Made by a program: the position numbers and the translations under genes
In this document: in pieces, positions 34,653 through 48,600 of the stretch
How the letters are laid out: the number at the start of each line of letters is the position of its first letter
Position numbering within the stretch: position 1 is the first letter of the stretch
The notes under the pieces: model-generated
The model's input: only the letters and a program-made list of their open reading frames with translations
Database searches by the model: none
What the model was told of the DNA's origin: nothing
Origin: Gnetum montanum
Taxonomy: Eukaryota; Streptophyta; Gnetopsida; Gnetales; Gnetaceae
Assembly: GCA_015680685.1 (NCBI GenBank)
Contig: MNCI01004849.1
Coordinates: forward strand, 1 to 64,000
Reading direction: 5' to 3'
DNA length: 64,000 nucleotides

Positions 34653-36007
34653 TCATTGTTTTCCATGATTTACAGTAAGCTTACTATCATTACATAGTGG
34701 AGTTCTATTCTATGTTACTAAAATTCATGGCAAAGTCATGTTCAAGTCATGAATGCTCAAGTTGCTATTGCTCAAGAATGACATAGTAACTTTGGCATTT
34801 CCTTAAACATAAAAGAAACATTTCTTTGCAATGACAGAGTTTAAGACATATCCATCACATGCATGACTACCTTAGTTAGTGATAGGTAGCTCAAGTTATT
34901 AGTTTACTATTTCTATTAGGTAAGAATTTGAATTAGACTTAGAGGCATCATCATATTTTTCTATAAGTCCTCTAAGATTTTAGGTTCCAATATTTAAGGA
35001 AGTTGTTAAGCATATAGAATCTATATCTATAGCTTTTGATTTTCATAGATATTTTTTCTTAAAATCAATCTTCTTAATTATAAAAAGGAATTGATATTAC
35101 AGGCAAGTGAAGGGACTTATATTCAACCAATTACATGTTATAATTTTTTTAATTCTTGTAACTTTTACCATCATAAAGGATATTTTTTTAATGCTTGTAC
35201 TTTTTTTCTCAATAAGAAAAGATGCAAAAGAAAGAAAAAATGTGTTGAAGTTGTAGACAGAGAAAAATAATATGAATTTAAAGATGAAAAATCAAGTTAA
35301 TGTCAATGATAAAAATTATCAAATGACAATAAAGAATTTATAGAAGATAGAAGCTCCTATGTATATTTTTACTTGTACTAGAGAAATTATTAATTAGCCC
35401 AAACAAATAGTTCATAAGGGAAAATTTTCCTTTTCTGACAAGAATAATATTAATTCAAAGAATAAAACTAGTATTGACAAAAAGGTTATAGTTAATGATA
35501 AAGATTCTTGATGTAAGATTAATAATAAGTGATGATGTGAAGATCTTCTAGAAGATGTAATACCATTTTCTAGTGCATCTTACTTTGATACAAATATTGC
35601 TATTAAGCCATAACTCTCTATCTTAAATCATTTTGTTATTTTAGATTTAAGCATGGAAGTTGAAAAGTGATGTAGATATTGTTAGAAATAGGACCTTCCT
35701 ACCTATTAACAATTAAGTTTCTTCACCTATTTTTTCAAAGTATTAATTGTAAGGTTGTACATGTGAGTAGATGGTCTTAAAATTGAAAATTTTTTTCTTT
35801 CTATATTTTTTTAATGTTTTCTTAATAGTGTGAAGCATGTGACTCTAAATTGTCTTTGCTCATTAATACAAATAAAAAATCTATATTTGAGAAAATAGAA
35901 AATTTAGCACTTATAATAGATGTCTTAATAGAAAATCTATTAAAAGAGGATAAACACATTTACATTATTAAATAATTAAACATGTGGATATCAACATGCA
36001 AACATTT

Positions 36008-39000
36008 CAAGTTACCAGAAGAATAGTTCTTTGAGATACTACAAAATAGTTCTTTGAAGATACTAGAGAATGGTACTTCAAGATAACAGAAAATAGTTCT
36101 TTGAGATACCAGAGAACCATTCTTCAAAATACTATAAAATGTTTCATTAATATACTAGAAAAAGAATTCTTAAAGATAAAAAGAATGGGTTTTTGAGATA
36201 CCAAAAAATGCCATTTTAAGATACCAAAAAAATGTTCTTTGAGATACTAGAAAAAGTCCTTTAAGATACCATAAAATGATTTTTCGAGATACTATAAAAT
36301 GGTTATTCAAGATGCCAAAAAAACTATTTTTTGAAATATCATAAAAAAAAATTTTGAGATACCAAAAAAAGGTTATCTGAAATACTTCAAAAATACTAAA
36401 AAATACATTTTGATATATAAGAAAATGGTTTTCTAATATATACTAGAAAATGATTCTTTGAGATACTAGAAAACAATTTCTCAAGATACTAGAAAAAGAT
36501 ATCTTCAAGATACAAGAAAATAGTGATTTGAGATACCAAAGAATGGTATCTTTGAGATATCAAAAAATGGTTCATCAAGATAATAGAAAAAATGTTTTTT
36601 AAGATACCAAAAGATGATTCTTTAATATAGAAGAAAATGGTTATTCAAGATACCAGAAAATGTTTTTTTGAGATATATTACAAAATGATATCTTTGAGAT
36701 GCAAAAAAAAAAAAGATTCATTTAGATACCTAATAATGGTTCTTCAAGAATGTAGAAAAATGGTTCATCAAAAATTTAACAAAAAGTTATTTCAGATACT
36801 TAAAAAGGTTCTTCATGAAAAATAGTACTCCAAAGATACTAGAAAAAGCTTCTTCGAAATACTAGAAAAATGTTCTTTTGGATACCTGGAAAAGATTCTT
36901 CGAGATACTAAAAAAAGAATCTTCAAAATAAGAGGAAAATATTTTTTGTGATACCAAAAAATGATTCTTTAATATATTAAAAAATTATTCTTCAAGATAC
37001 CACAAAATGATTCTTTGATATACAAGTAAATAGTTAATCAAGATATCAAAAAATAATTGTTTAAGATATCATAAAAAAGGTTCCTTCAAAAACTAGTAAC
37101 TAATTCTTTAAGATACTAAAAAATGATTTTTGAAGATACTAAAAAAATCTTTCTTTAAGATACCAGAAAATAGATTTTTGAAGATGCTAGAGAATGATAA
37201 TCAAAATACAAAAAAAAATCCTTCAAGATACTAAAAATGTTTTTCAAGATAAAAGAATTTTTTTTTTTTGAAAATACAAGCAAAATATTTTTAGAGATAT
37301 CAAAAAATGGTTCTTCAAGATACCATAAAATTTTTTTTTAATATACTAGAAAATTATTATTTAAGATACTAGACAAAGGTTCTTTAACATACTATAAAAA
37401 TGATTCTTCGATATAGTAGAAATTGATTTTTATGATGATACTAGATAATGGTATTTCAAGATACCTGAAAAAGATTTTTCGAGATCTTGATAGCAGAAAA
37501 TGATACTTTAAAATACCATAAAATGAATATTCAAAATACCAGGAAAAGGTTCTTCAATATACTAGAGAATGGTTATACAAAATAATAGAAAAAAGTTTAT
37601 TAAGATACCAAAAAATTATTTTTTGAGATATTAGATAAAAGGTTCTTTGAGATATCATTAAGAGGTTCTTCAAGATATGAGAAAATGGTTTTATAAGATA
37701 ATAGAAAAATTTCTTTGATATACCAAAAAATGGCTCTTCGAGATATCAGAAAAAGTTTATTTCAAATATTAGAAAATGATTCTTTAAGATAATATAAAAT
37801 GATTTCTCTAGATACTAGAAAATGATTTTACAACAAACTAAAAAATGGTTGTTCAAGATACTAGAAAAAGGTTCTTAAATATTCTAGAAAAAGATTCTTT
37901 TGAGATAACAAAAAATAGTTCTTTGAGATGCCAAAAAATGGTTTTTCAAGATACTAGAAAAATGGTTCTTGGAGATACTAGAAAATCATTGTTTGAGATA
38001 CCAAAAAATGATTCTTCAAGATTATAGAAAATAGTTCTTTAAGATAGCAGAAAACTATTCTTTAAGATGTTGGAATATAATTTTTTAAGATACCAAGAAA
38101 AGGTTCTTCAAGATACTAGACTACGATTCTTTGAAATAACTATTAAAATGGTTCATCAAGATACCCAAAAGATAGTTCTTTGTTATATTAAAAAATTGTT
38201 CTTTTAGTTACCAAAAAATGGTTTTTTGAGATAACATAAAAAGGTTCATTTGAGATATTAGAAAATGATTTTTTAAGATAAAAAAAATAGTTCTTCGACA
38301 TGCCGAAAAATAGTTCTTCGATATGCTATAAAAAAAGTTTTTGGGGATTATAGAAAAAGGTTCTTTAAGTTACATGGAAATGGATTTTTAAAATAACAAA
38401 AAAAGATTGTTTAAGATAGTAGAAAATGATTCTTTGCGATACTAGAAAAAAGTTCTTTGAGATACCAAAGAACAATTCTTTGCAATACTAGAAAATGATT
38501 TTTCAAGATATCAAAAAAATAATTCTTCAAGATATTGGGAAAATGATTTTTAATATTCTAAAAAATAGCTATTCAAGATACTAGAAAATGGTTCTTTAAT
38601 ATACTAGAGAAATGGTTCTTCTAGATACCATAAAAAGGTTCTTTGAGATAGCAGAAAAAGTTTCTTAGACATACCATAGAAAAGTTATTTAAGATACTAG
38701 AAAAATATTCTTAAATGTAACAAAAAATGTTTCTTCGAGATACTAGAAAATAGTTCTTTGAGATACCACAACATCTTTTTTTGAAATATCATAAAATGGT
38801 TTTTAAAGATACTAAAAAGTAATTGTTCAAAATACCAGAATAATGATTCTTCAAGATATCAAAAAAAGGTTCTTTGATATACAAGAAAAAGGTTGAATGA
38901 GATACTAGAAAATGATTCTTTGAGATACTTGAAAAAGGTTGTTTAAGATACTTGAAAAAGGTTGTTTTAAGATACTAGAAAATGGTTTTTAGAGATACAA

Positions 39001-40092
39001 GAAAAGGGATCTTTCAGATACCAAAAAAAAAAAAAAAATTTGAGATACAAGAAAAAGGTTCTTTAAGATATAAGAAAATGGTACTCAAGATACTACAAAA
39101 TGGTTCAGATATTACAAAATGGTTCTTAGATATACTAGAAAATGATTTTTCAAGATACTAAAAAAATATTCTTCTAGAAAAAGTTTCTTTCAAGATAATA
39201 GTGAAAGGTTCTTCAAGATACCAAAAAATGATTTTTCAAGATACTAGAAATAAGTTCTTTGACATACTAGAAAAATGTTGTTCGAGATACTAGAAAATGT
39301 TTCTTCGACATACTAGAAAATGGTTCTTTAAGATATTAAAAAAAGATTTTTTGAGATATCACAAAAAGGTTCATAGATATACCAAAAAATCATTCTTCAA
39401 AATATGAAAAAAATTATTCTTTGAGTACCATAAAAAGATTATTTGAGATATCAAAAAATAATTCTTTGAGATACCAGAAAATTATTCTTCAAGATACAAT
39501 AAAATGGTTCCTTAAGATGCTAGAAAATGATTTTTCTAGATATTAAAAAATGGTTTTTCAAGATACCAAAAAATCATTCTTTGAGATACCAAAAAAATGA
39601 TTCTTTGACACACCATAAAAATTATTTTTTGAGATATCAAAAAATAGTTCTTCAAGATATCACAAAAATTTTTTTCAAGATACCAAAAAAGCTTCTTTGA
39701 GATACTCAAAAATAATTCTTGGAGATACAAGAAAATGGTTCTTCAACATATTAGAAAAAAGGTTTTTCGAGATACCAAAATTTTTTTTACAAGATACTAG
39801 AAAATTATCCTTTGAGATATAACAAAAAGGTTTTACAAGATACTAGAAAATGGATCTTTGAGATACTAGAAAATAATTCTTTGAAATACTTCAAAAAGGT
39901 TCTTTGAAATAGCAAAAACTAGTACTTTGAAATACTAGAAATTGGTTTTTCAACATACTAGAAAAAGGTTCTTTGAGATACTATAAAACAATTTTTCAAG
40001 ATACCATAATATAGTTCATTGACATACCAAAAAAAAGTTCTTTGAGATACTAGAGAAAGGTCCTTTTGAGATAGTAGAAAAAGGTTTTTCAA
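36008..40092. repeat. 23-bp minisatellite array, left part
   Basis: Continuous head-to-tail copies of a unit of about 23 bases (22-25) that starts GATAC, continues (C/T)(A)(G/A)AAAA and ends near TTCTT(T/C)(G/A)A. Copies differ at several positions and carry small indels. There is no long frame. The array resumes at 43230 after an LTR-element insertion, so both parts belonged to one array. Confidence 0.9.
38130..38400. repeat. higher-order marker block in the array
   Basis: A distinctive order of variant units: ACTATTAAAATGG (38135), TTTGTTATATTA (38178), TTCATTTGAGATATTAGAAA (38251), GGGGATTATAGAAAAAGG (38341) and TTACATGGAAATGGAT. The same order recurs near 45360-45620 and 50567-50860, and partly near 43460 and 51590. 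Confidence 0.6.
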
Positions 40093-40633
40093 TGTGACAT
40101 CCATTCCTTGGATGTCATGGAAAATTTTAAATATATGATATATTACATATTATGTGTACAAATAAAATATAGAAAATGCAAAATATATGTGATATTCAAC
40201 ATTATGGGAAAATGTAGAAAGAGAAATAAAAAATGCTTTATTGATATGGAATAGCATATCTAAATCATGCTTTGAGAGTGTTTCTTAGGATTTTCTTCCT
40301 TTGGAATCTATCCCTTAGAGGCAAACTAGCACTGACACCATGGTTAAGCCTATAACTTGACTAGAAGGGATGGCTAGTCCACTTCCTATCCAGCTTCACC
40401 TAACTTCCTATGACTTTCCTGTACTAGCTCCACCACTCCATGCTAGTATGACCTCTAACCCCTAGTATAAATGTCTTTGGTCAAACCCCCAAAGGTTACC
40501 TCAAGAGACATATTCGTTATTACAACATGCTCTTTTGGGTCTTAATCACAACTATCCCTTCAGGTCTTATTAAGATGACAATAACACTTATCATGAAGAG
40601 ACACTAAAACATCATCAAATTTGGAATAAAACA
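40093..40633 (-). repeat. left (3') LTR of the non-autonomous element
   Basis: Begins TGTGACATCC and is collinear with 42655-43229. The right end is uncertain by about 10 bases (AATAAAACA). It shares landmarks with the LTR at 25974-26477. Confidence 0.7.
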
Positions 40634-40689
40634 TCTCAACTACAAATTTGTTTGTGTTAGCATAAGGCCATTTTTCATAAAATTTTCTA

Positions 40690-41300
40690 ATTACTAAGAC
40701 TACACTCTCCACTATCCCAGAGTGCAGTCAAGCATAGTCAGCATGAAGGTGAAATTTTTACAAATGTTTTTAAAGTGTTAGGACTATGCTCTCCATTGCC
40801 CTAGAGCATAGTTAAGCATAGTTAGCATGAAGGCATAATTTTTGCAAATTTATGTGTTGATACTATGCTCTCCACTACCCTAATACATAGTTAACCTCAT
40901 GCAAAGTGTAGTCAACACAAACACTAGTTTTGCAAATTTTTCTTAATGTTAAACTAGCCACTACAAAATTTTCTATGTGCTAAGACTATGCTTTCCATTG
41001 CCTCAGAGCATAATCAAACATAGTCAACATGAAGGTCTAGTTTTTATAAATTTTTTTTAAAGTGTCGAGACTACACTCTCCACCAACCCAAAGCGTAGTT
41101 AAGCATAGTAAGCTAGAAGCTAGTTTCTCCAACTTTTAACAAGTGCTAGGACTATGCTCACCACTAGTCAGGAGCATCATCAAATTCTAGTGAAGAGCAT
41201 AGTTAACACATAGCCATTTTTTACAAAAAATTTTCGAAGTATGGGAATACACTCTCCCTAGGTCTAGAGCATAGCTAAGTGTAGTTAGTCAAAACAACCT
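40690..41300. repeat. ~80-125 bp tandem repeats in the element interior
   Basis: About seven loose copies with landmarks ACTATGCTCTCCA, AGAGCATAGTTAAGCATAGT and AGCATGAAGG, starting near 40697, 40781, 40859, 40981, 41068, 41148 and 41245. No coding frame spans them. Confidence 0.6.
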
Positions 41301-41912
41301 CCAAAGGCCTCTACAATGCAGCACCAACACTCATCTTAACTCTAACTCATCCCTAGCAAGTGTAGTTAGCAAAATGCATCTTTTTTATATCAGTTTTATC
41401 CCCAAAATTGTAACTATTCTCAACCCCACATAAGAAAATGGAGAGCATAGTCTCCAAAGTTACATTTTTTCAAGTACACTATAGTCCTCTTGTCACATAT
41501 ACATGCACTTGGTAGCATATTCATAGTGTCTTAGCCTCGTAGAGTCCAATAGAGTACAATAGAGAACAACATTGCTAGCCTCAATGAAGAGTGTAGTTGG
41601 GTGATAGCGTAGTCCTAATCATCCTAGTGGGGGTAGGCAACCAGTGGTATTGATGTGATGGTGTAAGGTTAGGGATTGGCACATGGGCTATAGATTGGCA
41701 CAATGCATTGCTAGAACAAGAGCGGTGTGGCCCCTATAGGGCCTATGTGGCTCTACTAGGCTTACATTGCCATGACTTGTGCAACTACTATTGGACTTGC
41801 ATGGCCCTTGTATGAATTATTACTCTTTTTTTAAGAGAAAGAAAACCATATTTTTCAAGTTAGGGATCAGGGTTTGAACCCATGACCTCTCAAAATTTTT
41901 TTTATTTTTTTT

Positions 41913-41958
41913 NNNNNNNNNNNNNNNNNNNNNNNNNNNNNNNNNNNNNNNNNNNNNN
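41913..41958. other. assembly gap (46 N)
   Basis: Unsequenced bases, preceded by a T-rich run. A tRNA-like AGGGTTTGAACCCATGACCT lies just upstream at about 41867. Confidence 1.
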
Positions 41959-42633
41959 ACATTTTGACATATGTATATAATTTTAATAATTTAATATTAT
42001 TTTAATGCACATATAACAAGAACTTTAAGCATTGATATCTCCAAAATCATAAGTTTATTCGAGACGAAATTTGTAATGTTAGAATTGTCTCGATGAGTAC
42101 TATGTGTTGGACATAGTTTTAGGTTCAAAAATAAAGTTGAATTTTTAGGAATTAAAAGGACCAAACTAGCCTATTTTGTTAAATTGACATTTCTAGGCTA
42201 ACATATGATAACTTGGAATCTTCTAGATTACTTGGATAGTGAATTACAACAAAACAAGATCAATTCAAGTCATGGTTACTAACTTTCTTGAAAAAATTTA
42301 ACAATGATCCTAATTAATTAATAATTATAGTATTAAGATGGGTAAGATTTACCTAGACCAATGTATCATTGTCTTATCAACATCTTTTGTAATTGATGAA
42401 TCTTGATGAGATGTGATCAAATCTTCGTTGGTTAATGATATCCAAAAAATAATTTTTTTGGTTGCATGCTTGATCCCTTGTTCGTGAAATCAATGGAAAG
42501 GTATCTTCTGACTAACATCATAAACATATCATACATCTGGTAATGATCAATGACTTTCTCTATGTTCTGGCTTCAAGGTTCATCATTTGATTCATGTTGT
42601 ACTTAGTTAATGGTTCTGACTAGTCCTTGGGTC

Positions 42634-42654
42634 CTAGTTTGCTCTAATACCAAT
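42634..42654 (-). promoter_or_regulatory. primer binding site, tRNA-Met type
   Basis: On the minus strand, adjacent to the right LTR, TTGGTATTAGAGCAAAC resembles TGGTATCAGAGC. Confidence 0.65.
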
Positions 42655-43229
42655 TATGACATCCCATCCTTAGATGTCATGGAAAATGTCAAATATGTGA
42701 TATATTAGATATTATGCGTAAATAGAAAATATACCAAATGAGAAATATATGCGATATTCGAAATTATGTATAAATGAAATAATAGAAAAAATATAGAAAG
42801 AGAATGAAAATGATGCTTTATTGATATGAAATAGTGTACTCAAATCATGCATTCAGAGCATTTCTTGGGATTTTCTTCCTTTGGCATCTATCCCTTACAG
42901 GAAATCTAGCACTGGCACCACAATTAGGCCTATAACCCAACCAGAAGGGATTGCTAGTCCACTTCCCATCCCACTTCACCTATCTTCCCATAACTTGTTT
43001 GTACCAGCTCCATCACTCTATGCTAGCACGACCTCTAACCCCAAGTATAAATGTCTTTAATCAAATCCCCAAAGGTTAGTTCAAGAGACACGTCCATTAT
43101 TACAACATGTCCTTTTGAGTCTTAATCACAACTAACCCTTTAGGTCTTGTTAAGATGACAATAACACTTATTATGAAGAGATACCATCTTCATCAGGTTG
43201 TAACATCATTTGGGAATGATGATATGACA
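42655..43229 (-). repeat. right (5') LTR of the non-autonomous element
   Basis: Starts TATGACATCCC (TGTGACATCC in its partner) and ends ATGACA. Many substitutions relative to 40093-40633 suggest an old insertion. Confidence 0.7.
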
Positions 43230-45359
43230 TTTGAGATACCAAAAATAATTCTTTGAGATACCAGAAAATTGATTCTTAGAGATTTTAATATAATAGTTTT
43301 TCGAGATATCAAAAAATGGTACTTTAAGAAACCATAAAATAATTGTTTGAGGTACCAGAAAATAGTTCTTTAAAATACTACAAAAATGTTTTTCAAGATA
43401 CCATAAAATGGTTTCTCAAGGTACCGTTAAATGATTCTTCAAGAAATTAGAAAATGATTCTTTGAGATAACTATTAAAATGGTTCTATGAGATACCAAGA
43501 AAAAGGTTCTTTGAGATAGGACTTGCAAAAGATTCTTTTGAAATACCAAAAATTGGTTTTTTAAGATACTAAAAAATAATTCTTAGAAACACCTTAAAAT
43601 AGTTTTTTGAGGTACCCAAAAAAAGGTTTTTCGATATCACAAAAAATGATTCTTTGAGATATTAACAAATGATTCTATGAAATGCTAGAAAGCTATTCTT
43701 CAAGATAATAGCAAACTATTTTTGGAGATACCATAAAATGGTTCATCAAGATACTAGAAAATAGTTATTCAAGATACCAAAAAATTGATTTTTAAAAAAC
43801 CAAAAAATGATTTTTCAAGATATTAAAAAATAATTCTTTAAGATACCAAAAAATAGTTTTTCAAGATACCAGAAAAAAGGTTATTCTTGATATTACAAAA
43901 AGGTTCTTTGAGATAACAAAAAATATTCAAGATAATAGAAAATGATTCTTTAAGATACTAGAGAAAGGTTCTTTATGATACTAGAGAATGGTTCTTCAAA
44001 ATACCTAAAAAATATTCTTCAAAATACCAAAAAATAGTTCTTCGAGATACTCGAGAAGATTTCTTCAAGATACCAAAAAATGTTTATTGGATATACTCAA
44101 GAAAGATTCATCAAGATATTAGAAAATGGTTCTTCAAGATACCACAGAAAGGTTTTTTAAGATACTAGAAAATATTTCATAGAGGTACCAAAATAATTGT
44201 TCTTTGACATATTAGAAAAAGATTATTCAAGATAATAAAATAAATCTTTTTGAGATATGAGAAAAAGGTTCTTTGAGGTATTAGAAAAGGATTTCTTGAC
44301 ATATTTTAAAAAGGTTCTTCAAGATACTAGAAAAATATTTTTAAATCTATAGAAAATGGTCTCTCAAGATACTAGAAAATGATTATTCAAAATACTATAA
44401 ATGTGTTCTTCGAGATACTAAAAAATAATTTTTCAAGATACCAAAGAACTATTTTTTGAGATACCAGAGAAATCATTATTTGAGATACAATAAAAGGGTT
44501 CTTCTAGATATTAGAAAAGGGTTTCTTAAGATACCAAAAAAAGGTTCTTCAACATATCATAAAATTATTTTTTGAAATACTAAAAAATAGTTATTCAAGA
44601 TATCTCAAAAAGGATCTTCAAAATACCAAAAAATGGTTCTTTGAGATACAAGAAAATAGTTCTTTATGATATTGGAAAAATGATTCTTTGAGATACTAGA
44701 ACAAGGTTCTACAAGATACCAAAAAATCATTTTTTGAAATATTAGAAAATGATTATAATAGATATTAGAAAAAAATTTATTGAGATACCAAAAAATAGTT
44801 CTTTAATATGTTGAAAAGAAGATTGTTCAAGATATGAGATATAGGTTCTTCGAGAGATAAGAAAATGGCTCTTTGAGATATCATAAAAAGGTTCTTCGAA
44901 ATACCAAAAAATGGTTTTTCAAGATACTGGAAAAAGACTTTTCGAGATGCCAAAAAAATATTCTTTAACACAATAGAAAACTATTCTTCTAGATACTAAG
45001 AAATAATCTTTTGAGATATCAAAATATGGTTATTCACGATACTAGAAAAAGGATCTTAGAGATATCAGAAAATGGTCCTTTCGAGATACAAGAAAAAAAA
45101 TTCTATAAGATACCTCAAAATGGTTCTTCAAGATACTACAAAAATGGTTCTTAAAGATAATAGAAAAATGGTTTTTTGAGATATCAAAAAATGCTTTTTT
45201 AAGGTACTAAAAAATGATTCTTAAAGATACCAAAAATGATTCTTCAAAATAGCAGCAAAAAGTTCTTTAAGATACCATAATATGGTTTTTTGAGATACCA
45301 GAAAATTATTCTTAAGATACCAGAAAATGATTATTCAAGATATGAGAATATGGTTCTTT

Positions 45360-45620
45360 GAAATACCTATTAAAATGGTTTTTTAAGATCCTAAAAAAAT
45401 AATTCTTTGTTATGTTAGAAAATCATTCTTCTAGATATAAGAAAAAGGTTCTTTAAGATAGAACCTGAGAAAAGTTTTTTTGAGATATCACAAAAAGGCT
45501 TATTTCAGATATTAGAAAATGGTTTTTTGAGATACTAAAAAATAGTTCTTGAAGATCCCAGAGAAAAGGTTCTTGGAGATTATAGAAAAAATTTCTTCTG
45601 GATACATGAGAATAGAGATC
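45360..45620. repeat. higher-order marker block, second occurrence
   Basis: Same order of variant units as at 38130-38400: CTATTAAAATGG, TTTGTTATGTTAG, TATTTCAGATATTAGAAA, TTGGAGATTATAGAAAAA and GATACATGAG. A GATAGAACCTGAGAAAAG unit is included. Confidence 0.55.
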
Positions 45621-48600
45621 ACAGAAAATATTTTTTAGAGATACCAAAAAGTTATTCTTTGAGATACCAAAAAAATATTCTTTGAAATACCAAAAAATGA
45701 TTTTTTGAGATATCAAAAAACATTTCTTTGAAATACTAAAAAATAACTCTTTGAGAAACCTGAAAATTGGTTGTTCAAGATATCAGATATAGATTCTTTG
45801 AAATATAAGAAAAAGATTCTTATAGATACGAACTGAAAAAGGTTCTTTTGAAAAACAAGAAAAAAGTTCTTCGAGATACTAGAAGAAGGTTCTTCGATAA
45901 ACCAAAAAATAGTTCTTTCAGATAAAAGCAAGTTGTTTTTTGAGATAGTAGAAAATAGTTTTTTGGTATTTCAAAAAATAATTTTTTAAAATATCAAAAA
46001 ATAGTTTTTCAAGATACTAAGAAAAGTTTGTGCAAGATACCAAAAAATGGTTTCTCAAGATATTAACAAACATTTCTTTAAGATACAAGAAAAAAGTTCT
46101 GTTTAAACACCAGAAAATCATTTTTTAAGATACCCAAATAATGTTCTTTAAGATGCAAGGAAAATATTCTTTGAGATACCTAAAAAAGGTTCTTCAATAT
46201 ACTAGAAAAAGTTTCTTCAAGATACTATAAAAAGGTCCTTCAAGATGCCTAAAAAAGTTGTTCATTGTCTTAAAAAAGTTTTTTTTGAGATACAAGAAAA
46301 TCATTTTTCTAGATATTAGAAATATATTATTCATGATACAAGAAAAATAGTTTTCAAGATGCCAAAAAAATGATTTTATGAAACACCAGAAAAAGGTTTT
46401 CTATGATACCAAAAAATAATACTTCAAAATACCAAAAAAATGATTTTTTAAAATATAAGAAAAAGTTTCTTTGAAATATTAAAAAAAGCTTTTTTAAGAT
46501 ATAAGAAAATAGTTCTTTGATATACTAGAAAAAGTTTTTTTAAGATATAAGAAAAAGATTTTTTGAGATATTAAAAAATGATACTTCAAGATAGCAAAAA
46601 TACTTTTTCAAGATACCAGAAAATGGTTCTTCAAGATACTAGAAAACTATTTTTTTAAATAGTAGAAAAATGAATTTTCGAGATATCAAAAAATGGTTTA
46701 TCGATATACCACAAAAAAGTACTTTGAGATACTAGAAAAAGGTTACTCTACATACCATAAAATGATTTTTCGAGATACATGAAAATGATTCTTTGAGATA
46801 CCAAAAAAGGTGTTTTTGAAATACTAGTAAATAGTTCTTTAAGATACTAGGAAAATGGTTCTTTGACATATCATAAAGATGTTCTTCAAAATATGAGAAA
46901 AATGTCTTTGACATTAGACTTAACAATGGTTCTTTAAAAATAGAAGATAAAGGTTACTTGAGATATTAGAAAATAATTCTTTGAGATACTAGAAAATAGT
47001 TCTTCAAGATAGTAGAAAATAGTTCTTTGAGTTAGCATAAAATGATTTTTGAAGATACTAGAAAATTATTTTTCAAGATACCAAAAAATGATTCTTCGAG
47101 ATACCAGCAACCAGTTCTCCATTATACCAAAAAAGGGTTTTTCGAAATATTGAAAAATTGTTCTTTGAGATACAAGAAAAATGTTATTCAAGATACTAGA
47201 AAAATATTCTTCGAGATACAACAAAAAGGTTCTTCGAGATACAAGAAAAAAGTTAGAGATATCAAAATATGATTTTTTAAAATGCCACAAAATGATTCTT
47301 TGAGTTATTAAAAAGAGGTTCTTTGTGATATCAAAAAAAGGTTGTTTAAGATATCAAAATATGATTCTTCAAAATGCCATAAAATGATTCTTTGAGATAA
47401 TGAAAAAAATTTCTTTGTGATACTAGAAGAAGGTTCTTAGATAAGGCAAAATATGGTTCTACGAGATAGAAGAGAATGGTTAATCGAGATAGCTGAAAAA
47501 AAGTTATTTGAGATATCAAAAAATGGTTCTTCAAGATACCATAAAATAGTTCTTCAAATTCTAGAAAATGGTTCCTTGATATACCAGAAAAGAGTTCTTT
47601 GAATTACCAAAAAATCATCTTCAAAATATTAGAAAATGGTTCTCTGAAATATCAGCAAGTGCTTCTCTGAAATACCAGAAAAGTGTTCATAGAGATACTA
47701 GAAAATTGTTCTTTGAGATACTAGAAAACTGTTTATCAAGATACAAAAAACAATATTTTTTCATATACTAGAAAAATGTTCTTTAAGACTTTAGAAATAG
47801 GTTATTCAAGATACTAGAAAAAGATTTCTCGAGATACCATAGAAAGGTTTTTTGAGATACAAGAAAAATGTTCTTAGATGAAGGAGAAAATTGTACTATT
47901 ATATACCAGAAAATGGTTCTTTGAGGTACTAGAAAATGGTTATTCAAGATACCAGAAAATGATTTTTAAGATACTAAAAAATGGTTCTTTGAGATATCAA
48001 AAAATAATTCTTCCATATACTAGAAAACGGTTCTTTAAGATATCAGAAAAGGATTTTTTGAGATACTAGAAAAAGATTCTTCAAGATATTAGAAAATAAT
48101 TCTTTTAGATATAAAAAATAAGTTTTTAAGATATGAAAAAAATCGTTCTTTGAGATACTAGAATGAGTTTTTCCAAAATATCAGAAAAAGATTCTTTGAG
48201 ATAGTAGAAAATGATTATTTAAGATGTAAGAAAATGGTTTTTTGAAATACCATAAAATAGGTTTCTTGACATACCAACAAAAAACTCTTTAAGATACTAG
48301 AAAATGGTTCATTAAGGTACTAGAGAGCCATCTTCAAGAAATTAAAAAATGGTTCTTCGAGATAATACCAATTTGTTTTGTAAGATATTACAAAAGGGTT
48401 ATTTGACATATCAAGAAATGATTCTTTGAAATATAAGAAAAATGTTCTTTATGATACTAGAAAAATATTTTTTAAGATAGAAGAAATAGATTTTTTGAAA
48501 TACAATAAAAATATTCTTTAAAATACTAAAAAAAGATTCCTCAAGATACCATTAAACAAGTCTTTGAGTTACTAGAAAAAGGTTTTTTGATATACTAGAA

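Larger units (their letters stand above)
34074..36007. other. AT-rich DNA, no coding gene seen
   Basis: Apart from the G-rich motif and tRNA-like piece listed separately, only short broken frames were seen. It grades into the 23-bp array at about 36008. Confidence 0.45.
40093..43229 (-). mobile_element. non-autonomous LTR retrotransposon inside the array
   Basis: About 3.1 kb with two LTRs and a ~2 kb interior without any gag or pol similarity. A minus-strand primer site (TTGGTATTAGAGC) lies next to the right LTR, so it is oriented like the 18306-26477 element, whose LTRs are related. Such elements depend on proteins from autonomous relatives. The interior holds short repeats and an assembly gap. 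Flanking bases are TTCAA and TTTGA, which may be a mutated 5-bp target duplication, but both strings are common in the array. Confidence 0.75.

Noticed and set aside
40088-43234. TTCAA / TTTGA as a certain target duplication
   Set aside because: Only three of five bases agree, and both strings are the commonest ends of the array unit, so the match is not informative.
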